Shown here piece by piece: positions 35,543 to 45,153 of a DNA stretch of 53,444 bases. Position numbers and translations under genes: made by a program. The notes beneath the pieces were generated by a model that saw only the letters and a list, made by a program, of their open reading frames with translations, ran no database searches and was not told the DNA's origin. Source of the stretch: Basidiobolus meristosporus CBS 931.73 (taxonomy: Eukaryota; Basidiobolomycota; Basidiobolomycetes; Basidiobolales; Basidiobolaceae); contig MCFE01000607.1 of NCBI GenBank assembly GCA_002104905.1, positions 1 through 53,444 on the forward strand, read 5' to 3'. Position 1 is the first letter of the stretch, and each line of letters starts with the position of its first letter.

Positions 35543-35872
35543 ATGGTTTGTCCCAAGTTTCTCGTCTTCAAAAAACTACCCTTTCCAAAACTCAACGCCA
35601 AGTCATATTCCAACTATGGCAACGAGAAATTCGCCAAGCTAAACTCAACTTCAACCTTGCCTTTACCCTCGGAGAAGCTGATGCAGACCAACGATATTCA
35701 GGACGAGTTTTCCTGGATTTTCGACCGGCCTGGCCTACAACGCTATCAAAAGCAAGATGTGGAGCTCACTGAAGAAAAGGAGATGGAGATCGAATTAGCA
35801 GGGCTGGCGGCTCTTCTTAACCGTGGGCGATCACGTCGCTTTCATTGCCAGGAATTCTCTGCACTATCTTGA
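35543..35872 (+). CDS. Small paralogue 2 of the clustered family
   Basis: Intronless, 109 aa. The N-terminus is basic and hydrophobic (MVCPKFLVFKKLPFPKLNAK), then a Ser/Thr-rich linker, then the shared core from about 53: FSWIFDRPGLQRYQKQDVEL, TEEKEMEIELAGLAALLNRG and RSRRFHCQEFSALS. Compared with copy 1 the core keeps the acidic helix (EMEIELA) and the position of Q before the acidic residue, but replaces the SG of LSGLL by AA. No signal peptide cleavage site is obvious. Function unknown. Confidence 0.75.
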   Translation: MVCPKFLVFKKLPFPKLNAKSYSNYGNEKFAKLNSTSTLPLPSEKLMQTNDIQDEFSWIFDRPGLQRYQKQDVELTEEKEMEIELAGLAALLNRGRSRRFHCQEFSALS

Positions 35873-37103
35873 TGCCACTGTAATATTTCAACCTTGTACT
35901 TCTGTATTTTACTTTGTTAAAATGTACTTTTCCATTTATATATATACATATGCACCCGTACTCTTAACCATTACCTGTTTAAACACAAACATTTGTTTAA
36001 AATAAACATCATATCAGCATTAAGCATGAACCATAAGAAGCCGAAACCCTATTATTGTGAATATGATATCTCAAGAGAAGCTTGGAATCCCAGACCAGGG
36101 TCTTGTCTGTTGAAGTCCGATACCACTCCACTTTATCACCAAAGCGTATGCAGATGCGTGTGCTTAAAGAACACTCTGATTCATGTTTTCGATTATTGAT
36201 AGTGCATCCGCAACAAATGGCGCTATATCCCATTACCCGTTCTCCAGTAGTGTGTCAGCCATCGCGTCTAAGCATCCGCACTACCCCCTACAGTTATTAA
36301 AAATTGACGAGGCCATTTAGCCATTGTTCACCCATGTAGGTGGTTCAAATCTTGCAATAGACTGATGACAGATCATATGATCAGTAGATCTAGAGATTAT
36401 TCAAGACATAATATGCGGCAACAATTATAGGGCTTGTAGTCTGTGGAACTCATCAAAAGACTTGGCAGTTGCTCACAACGATCGTCGAATCAAATGTGCC
36501 CGCGCCCCATGATTCATCACTGGCTTAAAAGCTGGACTGATCGTCACAATACCTTGGATACCAATGAAATGCAACCATAGATCAAGCACTCTACTTCATC
36601 ATCTTGTACACACAACACATCAGACCAACTAACCTTATACCATGGGTTATCTCGAAGAGTGGAACCCATTGTTTGAGACCAACGTTACGGATTGGGCATC
36701 CATCCTAGAGTATACTCATTATGTCTGTTAAGCCAATATAGCCTTCTAAGCAATGACAGTGCGCCAGTAGCTGAAATACAGGTTCGAAACAGGAAATATA
36801 AACCATCCTGCCATTGGAATCCAATCACGAAGTCAGGACTACATATGGCGTACTAAACTATCTTCCTGATAGAAATACATGTTGAGGCTCAAATAGTGTT
36901 TATTTTTGCTCACTGGCGATATTTCAGTGAGCATCGATTATGCGTCGAATTCCTGCTTATTTACAACATGTATCAGTCATCACTTGGTATTTTGTTCGAT
37001 ATTTACACTAGATACGTAAGAAGTTGGGGTGGAATCACCGGCTCTTTCATTAAATAATGACACAAGCCATTTTGGAGTATGTAAAGGCTATTGGTCTTGA
37101 GGT
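35873..37103. other. Intergenic, tail-to-tail between paralogues 2 and 3
   Basis: 1.2 kb. A 29-codon frame at 36642-36731 (+), MGYLEEWNPLFETNVTDWAS.., reads like protein but ends without a splice partner. No other feature was recognised. Confidence 0.5.
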
Positions 37104-37445
37104 TTAGTGTTGAATACTGCAGTCTTGTGACTCAAGGCGATGCCTTTCTCCTCGTATTAATAGCCCAGTAAGCTTGGCCAACTCAAGGTCGAGCTCCTGA
37201 GATATGCTTAGATGAACATCCTGCTCAGAATACCGGGTCTTTGTTGCGTACTCCAGAATGTGTTCGAACTCTTCGATCGCTTCAGCATAAATAGACACCA
37301 TAGAGTTTGGAGTTGCGACACCGTTCACCTTCCTGGCACCAAAAGCGGGAATGGGTGTATGGGGAGAGCTACCTCTTGGATTCGATTTTTGCTGCTTTTT
37401 GCTCTTGTCAGCTTTATTGTTGGTAAAAAGGTTGAGGGATTGCAT
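37104..37445 (-). CDS. Small paralogue 3 of the clustered family
   Basis: Intronless, 113 aa from the ATG at 37445; an in-frame ATG at 37469 would add eight residues. I prefer the inner start because it puts the TATA-like element about 41-49 nt upstream. The N-terminal half is Lys/Ser-rich (NNKADKSKKQQKSNPRGSS), more hydrophilic than in the other copies. The core begins at about 58: EFEHILEYATKTRYSEQDVH, LSISQELDLELAKLTGLLIRG, then RHRLESQDC. It shares RYSEQDV and the LELAKLTGLL stretch with copies 1 and 4. Function unknown. Confidence 0.75.
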   Translation of the reverse strand: MQSLNLFTNNKADKSKKQQKSNPRGSSPHTPIPAFGARKVNGVATPNSMVSIYAEAIEEFEHILEYATKTRYSEQDVHLSISQELDLELAKLTGLLIRGERHRLESQDCSIQH

Positions 37446-37485
37446 CTTGGAAGAAATTTGGTAAAGCAAATATGGCCTGAGTCGA

Positions 37486-37494
37486 CGTTTAAGT
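37486..37494 (-). promoter_or_regulatory. TATA-like element of small paralogue 3
   Basis: ACTTAAACG on the minus strand, 41-49 nt before the preferred start. It is a weaker match than in copies 1 and 2. Confidence 0.3.
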
Positions 37495-38984
37495 ACATTT
37501 CAACCTGAAATGTTTAGGTAACACCATCATTATAATACTACACAAATCTCCGAGTATGGATATCAAAAAGAGGCTTATAAGACCAAAGCACCTTAATCGT
37601 TACACAGTACCTTGACATAAGGGCGTTCTATGATGTAGAGGATATTAATCATTCAGGGTCGCTATCGGGTTGTCTATGTACAAACTTCAAATTTTTGGAA
37701 CCGTGTAACATCTACTTCTGAGAGTAAACCACTTACTATTCCTAAATTGTAGCCCATTGTTCGGCTCAAAGGCATCCAAATTCGTAAGAAGAATGTTTTA
37801 GGAATTGCCTTTTATACTGTTGGCATCGATGGATATTCTGTATAAAACGTTAATATCCTTAAATTTCAATATGACTTTGGCATTGGCTAGTTGTAAGCCT
37901 ACCTGGACCATTACCATCGATAAAGAGAATCACATGAGTGACCAGAGCTATTTCTGTTTCTACGATAAAGGATGCTGTTTCCAAGTATAACTTTGTGGTT
38001 CCGTGACATAGCTTCCAAATATATATTCCCTGCTGTTTGTGTATTGTTTGTTTATGGCTTTGTGTAAATTGATGGTTTCAAATAAATCACTTGCATTTCA
38101 TATTGAAATAATGAGGGGAAATATTCGAAAACGTCCCCAGGCCAATCGGTTCTGGGGATTTGATTGGCTTTGAGACTGTCCCACTTGACACATCGCCCAA
38201 GTCAGTCGCAGAAACAGCAGAGATTCCGTAGATTTCTATATATGGTTGATGGTAGATGTAGTTATAGCAGCTTACTATAAATCCATCAAAAGAACAGTCC
38301 GATTGATCGGTACCCTAATCAGAAAGAGCCTTGTCAGAATACATTTGAATTGATCAATGATTATATGCTAGCCCATTCACTTGGTGTAAGGTTTAAGAGA
38401 AGCGGATGTTCAATCATACCATCTCATATAGATGAAGCGGCACAAAATATCTGGATAGTCTCAATATGGGCCTGTAGGCGGCAATGATGGAAATCAATTT
38501 GTCGCAGAACAGTTTCGAATTCTTCATGACCCTATTATGAGTACTAAGAGCCTCGACTATACAAGGACTTAGGATAGTCAAAGTGACACTCCAGGGTTGG
38601 GTCTGTTTGTTGTATTAAGAGCGGGCACTGGCTGCATGGCGCCGCCTTTTGCTTTATTGACCGTGCATGTGATCCCCACACAAACTTAAGATAGGATGGT
38701 TTTACGATTCACGAATGGATTCAGAAGGACTAAAGGTATAATAGAAAAGTGCCAAGCTTGGTTACAATAGCGAGTTCAATGCTCTGGGTAGAGAACAATG
38801 GTTTTTGTGAAGGTTGGCGAGTATTAACAGAAAATTAGAACAAGTTAGGGCAATTAGGTGTTAAAAAAGTTGATATGCACATGAGAAGTCGAGGCCGATA
38901 CATTGGGCTGATAAAATACAATCACCTCCCCAAGGATATATATTTACAAGAGCAACATGATAAAGCATGATGCTTCCGACTGTC
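37495..38984. other. Intergenic, no gene recognised
   Basis: 1.5 kb between two paralogues on the same strand. No frame over 61 codons and no remnant of a fifth family member that I can see. Confidence 0.5.
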
Positions 38985-39317
38985 TTATGCGATCATCAGA
39001 CACTCTTGATCGCCAAGTCGGTGCAGGGCGCTTTTCTCAATAAGCCCTGTAAGTCTTGCAAGCTCCAGCTCAAACTCTAGCTCAGGTGTGAGTTCGATAT
39101 GCTGGTCATCAAATCGTTGGAGTTTTGACGAAGTCAAGAGCGCTCGCAGCTCTTCAAACATATCCAGCGTAGTAGTTTCTGAGATGACAGAGTCCACAAC
39201 TGATACATTATCATTTAAAGATGGAGTGCAGATTGCGTTTGATTTCTTTAGTAAGAACTTGGCGCGCCGAGAGATTTTGAAGCGTCTTGCGATACGTAGA
39301 AGATTTCCTGAAACCAT
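38985..39317 (-). CDS. Small paralogue 4 of the clustered family
   Basis: Intronless, 110 aa from the ATG at 39317; an in-frame ATG at 39338 would add seven residues. The first 30 residues are strongly basic and amphipathic (MVSGNLLRIARRFKISRRAK), the most mitochondrial-presequence-like of the four. The core from about 53 is FEELRALLTSSKLQRFDDQH, IELTPELEFELELARLTGL and IEKSALHRLGDQECLMIA. It is closest to copy 1 in the FEEL start and the spacing to QRF. Function unknown. Confidence 0.75.
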   Translation of the reverse strand: MVSGNLLRIARRFKISRRAKFLLKKSNAICTPSLNDNVSVVDSVISETTTLDMFEELRALLTSSKLQRFDDQHIELTPELEFELELARLTGLIEKSALHRLGDQECLMIA

Positions 39318-39371
39318 AGCTGACTTGTGAATATACACAGTAGAGATACGACATTCTACGGGCTGGCTTTC

Positions 39372-39382
39372 GGTTTTTAAGG
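39372..39382 (-). promoter_or_regulatory. TATA-like element of small paralogue 4
   Basis: CCTTAAAAACC on the minus strand, 55-65 nt before the preferred start. Confidence 0.35.
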
Positions 39383-41198
39383 CTGCGAGTTAACAGCAAG
39401 AGGCGCTTCAATGAGGCTTATACTCGCAATTATTCCAATTCCAAGTCAAATTGATCTATTTTGGGCAATGACATGGGGTATTTTCATCAACTGCAGAGCG
39501 TTGGCTTGAGGGGAAAGCATTCGCTTAAGTATTAATTGATATTTTGCAATAGTTTTCAACACCACTCCTTGGAACCTAGCTACTCTTCATCTGCTATCTT
39601 AAGGATAATCACACTATCCCTAGGCTAAATTCTCTAACAGGTTTTGCATGAACCTTCTGAGTGAAACATATTTGCATGCTAATCTAATAAGCGTTAAGGA
39701 TATATCAAGTGGTTGCCCAGCTACTTAAACCATCGATGGCCATATACAGTATCCAACGGCAAGTGAATACATGATGTAGTCTTCAATTGAATACTCCCGC
39801 ACATGATTCTTAAAGGGGGTAATAACAAAAGTACATGGTCGAAGTTGGGCAGCCGCCCGAAGATTTGTACTCTACAACGGCGATTAGCGGCCCAGTACTC
39901 AGCATGTTTCGAGATGAGGTGATTGTGGTAGGTCCATGAAGCGCAAGGTTGTGGAGAGCAACTATGCTAGCCGTGCAGCAGTATCAGCTCAAACCTAAAA
40001 AAATGCGAGTCATTTCTTAGACCTTGGTGGCTTTTTTCAAGTGGAGTAGCTTACCAGGCGCCTATGGCAACTTGGGAATTCCACCACCATGTTGGGTAGA
40101 GTTTCACACCGGGAATTTAATTGACACGTTGATTCACATTGTTATTAATTTTCCGTAGTATGTTACTAATGGTATGATGGATAACGACAGCCTTGCGGAA
40201 TTAAAGCTCCTCGTATTGGAATAATTGCGTTATTCGGGTCTGGAGGCAAGGAGATGTCGAGAGATAGTGTTTAAAGCCTGACTTCGAGGTTTCATACAAA
40301 AGTCTAGGCAAAGCCAAGAGTCATACTAATGTTTCGGAGATGGAGGCGTGGAGTAAGCACTAGGTTGAGATGGGCAACTCTGGTTTCGTGGTTGAGGTTT
40401 GAGCCATATCATTGCTACTACTCAATCATTAGCCAAATATATATTACCAATTTTGGAATTGGTGTATCAATCGAGTCTCCATAAGTAAAAATCCAAGTGA
40501 CAGATTGATGAAAACTAATGTTGCATATCCATTTGATCTAGCACTTGAAACTTGTTCCATACACAGGCTATGTTATCTAACGATTCCCAAGAAACTGTTG
40601 CGTGCGCTTATGCGTCAAATGGCTAGAAAGCACCGTATATATAGTCAATGAAATGCTGCTGTTATGCAATTTCATATAGTGTTGAGTATTTAAAAAGCAT
40701 CGCATCGAAGGCCCGAAGTGGCCTTGGGATCAAGACTCAGTTTCCCTTAATCATTGCTTCATCCATTCTTGGGTCAAATCTATCCAGTTAAGCATGATCT
40801 ATATACACTGCGCGATATTTTGTGATACAAACCTACTACAACTTTGAAATCCAACTCAATATATTATTGGCTTATTTTCGCTCTACTTTGGTATACAGCG
40901 AACTGTTACTTGGCCTCAATCCAGAATACGCTGGAGATGTACAATATTCACTCTGTTAGGACGCCTCGAAGAGTACCTGGTGTGGTGTTGAATATTTGAA
41001 ATAGGAACCTTGGCTGCAATCGCTTACCGGTCGATGTGGAGAAAACGATAGTTTATTGAGATTTTACGACTACATCCAAAGATAGAGCCATCTCATAAAT
41101 TTACTCAGAAACATCGACCTGTTGTTGAACTTAAATTCATCTATGAGGTTGGGAGAAATTGCTAGAGGGGGTAATTGAATGACGGCTTCAAGTGGAGC
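39383..41198. other. Intergenic, no gene recognised
   Basis: 1.8 kb between paralogue 4 and the 3' end of ARP3. No frame longer than 60 codons and no repeat was recognised. Confidence 0.5.
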
Positions 41199-42922
41199 TT
41201 AAGCAATGGAATTGAAAACACGGTTGTGTCTACAAATAGATGGTCCATACTCCTCATATTCCGCTTTGGTATGGCTAAATGAATAGAATTGGTCCTACAT
41301 TTAAAGCGCAAGTTAATACCAAATTCTAAAGTACAAAACATCAAATGCTCACTAACAGTAGTAGCCATTAAGCTGCCACCAAACCACACAGCGTATCTCT
41401 GTTTCTTGTGGGCAATTACATTAACATCAAGGGGTGTAGCCTTGTATAGAAGTATACCATTAGCAAACGCGGCGATTGAAGAGAGCTGATTATTACTAAC
41501 CTTAAGATGACCACCACTAAGCTCCTCACTTCTCTTCACGCGGCCGTCGACAATTCTTTTGATATCACGCTGAAGACGCTTCCCAAAGTCTTTGAACATG
41601 GTGGAGCCACCAGAGAGCACGATATTCTACAATTCACGTTCAATATTAGGTGCACAGTAGCAAGGAAGGGGTCAAAAAGACGACTAATACCTTATATAAA
41701 CCACGTCGAGTATCGATTGGACTGCTCTGAATAACATTGTCAACTACCTCGGGCAAAGGAGTTAAGAAATCGGAGCTTATGATTTCAGGGTTGAAGAAAA
41801 TCTCAGGCGCAAGGAATCGCTCATAACCAACATCTACTTGATATGACTAATGGATTGTTAACTTGGAAGAGTGAAAAAAGTGTGTAGTGGAGAGGTGTAC
41901 CTTCTTGGTAATGCTGTGAACGGCGTCAAATTTTTGGAAATACTTGTCTCCTTCTTGATCGTATCTCTGAAACTCTTTGACAATATCTGGACAAACATAT
42001 GCGTATTTCTCCTTAATACGCTTCGCGATTTCCAAAGAGTCTTCAGGTGGTATTTGCGTCTCGTTATGCTCACGCAATAGCTGTTGAACAAATGCAGTAA
42101 GATCACGACCAGCAATAGGTATATGCTTGATCGAGCTACCGACTACGTAACCCTCGGCCTGGAATATTTGTTGGGCGTTAAAACATTGCGGCAAAGGCTT
42201 TGGTTGATATGAACGTTAAATACTTTACCACAGGAATTACGTGAGTTACACCATCACCACTGTCAATTACAGTGCCGGTTAGGCTTTTCTCAGTGGATTT
42301 TCCTGAAGTCCAGCTAGCAGCTAAAGCCAATACAGCCTGCACTGCAATATAAAGCCCTTGACAGTTGAACGACTCAAACATGATTTCTGCTGTTTGTTCT
42401 CGATTTTCAGGAGCGTTAAGGGGTGGCTCGGTCTTGTGGAATAAAATACTCAGAACTTAATACTAAAATCCTCTAATTACCAACACACGCAGAAGTAATG
42501 TATATTCACCAAAAGGAAATAATGGTCTTCGGGCTGGCAACGAAGGTACTTGAAGATGCATTGCTCCCAGTATCTTTCCATGTAATCCCAGTTCTCGATT
42601 TGCCCGTGGCGGATAGGATAATTGATCCCGTAGGTTTTGGAGTTGGCCAAAGCTTCATCCCCAATGAAAAAATCAAGATCATCTATCCCACGTTTGGAGG
42701 CAATGTTGCTTGCTTTCTTCGAAATCCCGTCACGAGTGGCAATAGCAGTAGGAATCACATAGGATGGCTGAGTGTTGCCAGAGAATCCCATTTTCGTATA
42801 ACTATTCCATTGGCAAACATTAAAAGCAACTTCTTGGCGAAAAAAAGAGAAGGAACAAGGGGCGTAAAAGGAATTGCTTACCCAGTACCATTGTCGATGA
42901 CTACAGCAGGTAGGTGTGCCAT
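41199..42922 (-). CDS. ARP3: Actin-related protein 3, Arp2/3 complex subunit
   Basis: Eight exons (42882-42922, 42510-42801, 42229-42432, 41901-42158, 41691-41846, 41501-41626, 41357-41440, 41199-41294) keep phase and give 418 aa, the same length as human ARP3. Typical stretches are [17 protein letters not shown] (phosphate loop 1), [44 protein letters not shown] (phosphate loop 2), [38 protein letters not shown] (nucleotide pocket) and the C-terminal [13 protein letters not shown]. Arp3 with Arp2 forms the pseudo-dimer from which an actin branch grows once a WASP acidic tail binds. WASP lies downstream at 31.8-33.9 kb on the same strand. Confidence 0.97.
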
Positions 42923-43361
42923 GTTGACCCAAAAGAAAAAAGTATATAATTGAGAGAGATAGTCCTGGAAACTGTTTAGTTTAGACTATCTCTTGATGTG
43001 CAAATACATGGATTCAATCAACATGCACTTAATTCGAGTTCGTCATCATTCAAGCACTTACTGTCCCTACCGACTCAGACCCTGGCACCCTAAATTTAAT
43101 ATCGAGAAAAGAGAAATATATGCCTAATCCCCAAGGTGAGGTGAGGTCAATCGAGCCTTAAAGTTTGGCAATATCTAGTATGAAAGGATTAGGCCCAATA
43201 CAAGAACCGTCTCTAGAAACCAAATGGTAAATACGCACCACACTTGGCGACATTGGGTATGGTCAAGGAAGCAAAGATTTATTGATGAATTTCCAATTTT
43301 CGCTCAGTTTATGACAAACTAGGAACTAACTTCCGAAAATAAGACCGAGCATTCAGTAAAC
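42923..43361. other. Intergenic, ARP3 promoter region
   Basis: About 440 bases between the RPL30 stop and the ARP3 start. It must include the ARP3 promoter. No clear TATA or other site. Confidence 0.5.
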
Positions 43362-43697
43362 CTACTGTTGCTCTTGGGTCTTAAGAATATCAGAGTCACC
43401 AGCGTCGGTGATGGAAAGGACACCAACACGGAAGTATTTACCACAGGCAGTACCGAGTTCAATGTTGTTACCGTTGTAATGGTGGACACTAGTCTTGGAG
43501 AGCATAGCGTAGTACTCGATCTCAGACTTTCTCAAAGGAGGGCAGTTACCAGAAAGAATGATAAGCTTAGCCTTGCCATTACGAATGGCCTTCAAGGTGG
43601 ACTTGTAACCAAGAGTAGATTTACCACTCTTCATGACCAAAGCCAAACGAGAGTTGATGGATTCAACGGATTTCTTGGACTTCTTGATGGGAGCCAT
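43362..43697 (-). CDS. RPL30: 60S ribosomal protein eL30
   Basis: Intronless coding region, 111 aa, the normal length. The sequence is the eL30 fold throughout: [40 protein letters not shown], the [18 protein letters not shown] loop, then [17 protein letters not shown] and DAGDSDIL. eL30 sits at the subunit interface of the large subunit and in yeast represses splicing of its own transcript. The start at 43697 gives the family N-terminus MAPIKKSKK; an ATG-free extension upstream is not needed. A GTAAGC at about 43829 on the minus strand is a possible 5' UTR intron donor. Codons are biased to a preferred set, as expected for a highly expressed gene. Confidence 0.96.
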   Translation of the reverse strand: MAPIKKSKKSVESINSRLALVMKSGKSTLGYKSTLKAIRNGKAKLIILSGNCPPLRKSEIEYYAMLSKTSVHHYNGNNIELGTACGKYFRVGVLSITDAGDSDILKTQEQQ

Positions 43698-44433
43698 TTC
43701 GTAATACAATTGTCTCTATATAACACAAATTTCGGGATTTAATGCAAGGCCAAATGATAGATGACTTGAAGGTTGCAATGGATAGGCAACTGCAAGAACT
43801 TCCGTAATAATATTTAAAATTCTGGCTTACCGGCAAAAGATGACCAAGTGGAAAAGAGAAGGAAGAGGCTTGCAGTTTCTCGCCTTTTTTGCCTATTCGA
43901 ACAAACACCTAAACGCATTTCAATTGGTCAGGAGGTACAGGTGACGAAAAAAACGGTATGATCTTTGCGATCATGTGACTATATGATTTTTTTGTGCATA
44001 CATTGATTACTATTAAGCCAGATAATCAACAGAATACCCCACTAGAATGGATGTAAAATAGAATGAACCCATGTCAAGGTAAGATAGAGCTATCAACGAC
44101 TCTGAGATCATGTATCATAGTCGATACTTTTCTGTTATTGCATGGGTTATCATCAGACAACTGTCGTACACAGGCCCGAATCCACCCTCAACGCACATAT
44201 TCCACAGCACAGGAATTTAAAATCAAAACACCGTTCATGATCAACTTGAACGAGGTTTATTGGACGTCCTCCATTTAGCAAAATCAAAACACAACTCATT
44301 GATCACAGAGGTATAGTTTAAATTATCCGAATTTTTTATTTATATCTAACGACGTAAAATGTGTGTTCAAATGATTTAGAAGTCAGGATACATCGAAAAT
44401 GTCTAGAAAAGAAAGCTACCAGATATTTGTGCA
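43698..44433. other. RPL30 upstream region
   Basis: RPL30 5' UTR and promoter, then the 3' flank of the Stm1 homologue. No TATA box or other gene was recognised. Confidence 0.5.
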
Positions 44434-45153
44434 TTAAGCAAGGGTGGGGAAGGCAGATTGGTCGTTGACGTTGACTCTGTTGGAGTTACGACCGCCACGG
44501 CCACCACGGGTACCGCGACCACGGCCTTCGAAACCGCCACGTCTTCCGCTCTCGTTGAAGCGTTGTTCAATTTCAAGGTGAACCTTCTCCTTCTTATCTT
44601 TCTTGGCCTTGGTCTTGGATTTAGCAGAGGCAACAAAGTAGTCTTCTTCAGTCTTCTCTAAGGCGACACCACCCTTCCACTTGGAGTCATCGGAGCCCTC
44701 GTTGGCAGAACGAGCTTCGGGAAGAGAGATTCCCTTGGAGGCAAGCTTCTGAGCCTTCTCAGCGTAGTATTCCTCAAGAGTCTTAGAGTTATCCTCTTCG
44801 ACGGGAGCTTCAGCCTTGGCTTCCTCGGCCTCACCTTCTTTGGTCTCACCGTTGGCGATCTTCTCACCTTCCTTGATGTCGGTCTTGGCGTCTCCCCAGG
44901 ATTGGTGAATCTTCTTTTCCGAATCGACCTTTCCGGTGCCAGATTTGCGGTCGAACTCACGGCCACGGCCAGAATATCCGCGACGAGCACCGCGGGCGCC
45001 GCCACGCTTGTTGTCGGTGCGAGGCTTTTGCTCGGCTTTTTTGGGAGCCTCGGTCTTGGGTTCGGCAGCCTTTTTCTCGGATTTGGCGGGGCGAGCCGCA
45101 ACTGGAGCATCCTCCATCAAGAGCTCAAAGGGGTTCTTAGAAGCAACGGACAT
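44434..45153 (-). CDS. Stm1/SERBP1 (HABP4)-family ribosome-clamping protein
   Basis: Intronless, 239 aa. The N-terminal KNPFELLMEDAP is the Stm1_N motif. A Lys/Glu/Ala-rich stretch and the RGG-type block GARGARRGYSGRGREFDRKS follow, with the family signature REFDRKSGTGK. The middle has a helix, TLEEYYAEKAQKLASKG, and the C-terminus is a second RGG region (RRGGFEGRGRGTRGGRGGRN). Yeast Stm1 and animal SERBP1 thread through the mRNA channel of idle 80S ribosomes and preserve them in starvation. Neighbouring RPL30 lies on the same strand, 0.7 kb downstream. The coding strand is G+C-richer and strongly codon-biased compared with the flanks, suggesting high expression. Confidence 0.9.
   Translation of the reverse strand: MSVASKNPFELLMEDAPVAARPAKSEKKAAEPKTEAPKKAEQKPRTDNKRGGARGARRGYSGRGREFDRKSGTGKVDSEKKIHQSWGDAKTDIKEGEKIANGETKEGEAEEAKAEAPVEEDNSKTLEEYYAEKAQKLASKGISLPEARSANEGSDDSKWKGGVALEKTEEDYFVASAKSKTKAKKDKKEKVHLEIEQRFNESGRRGGFEGRGRGTRGGRGGRNSNRVNVNDQSAFPTLA

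Noticed and set aside
42229-42432. Apparent one-base frameshift in ARP3 exon 3 at a C run
   Set aside because: Recounting the run and checking that the exon is exactly 68 codons showed a continuous frame; the gene is intact.
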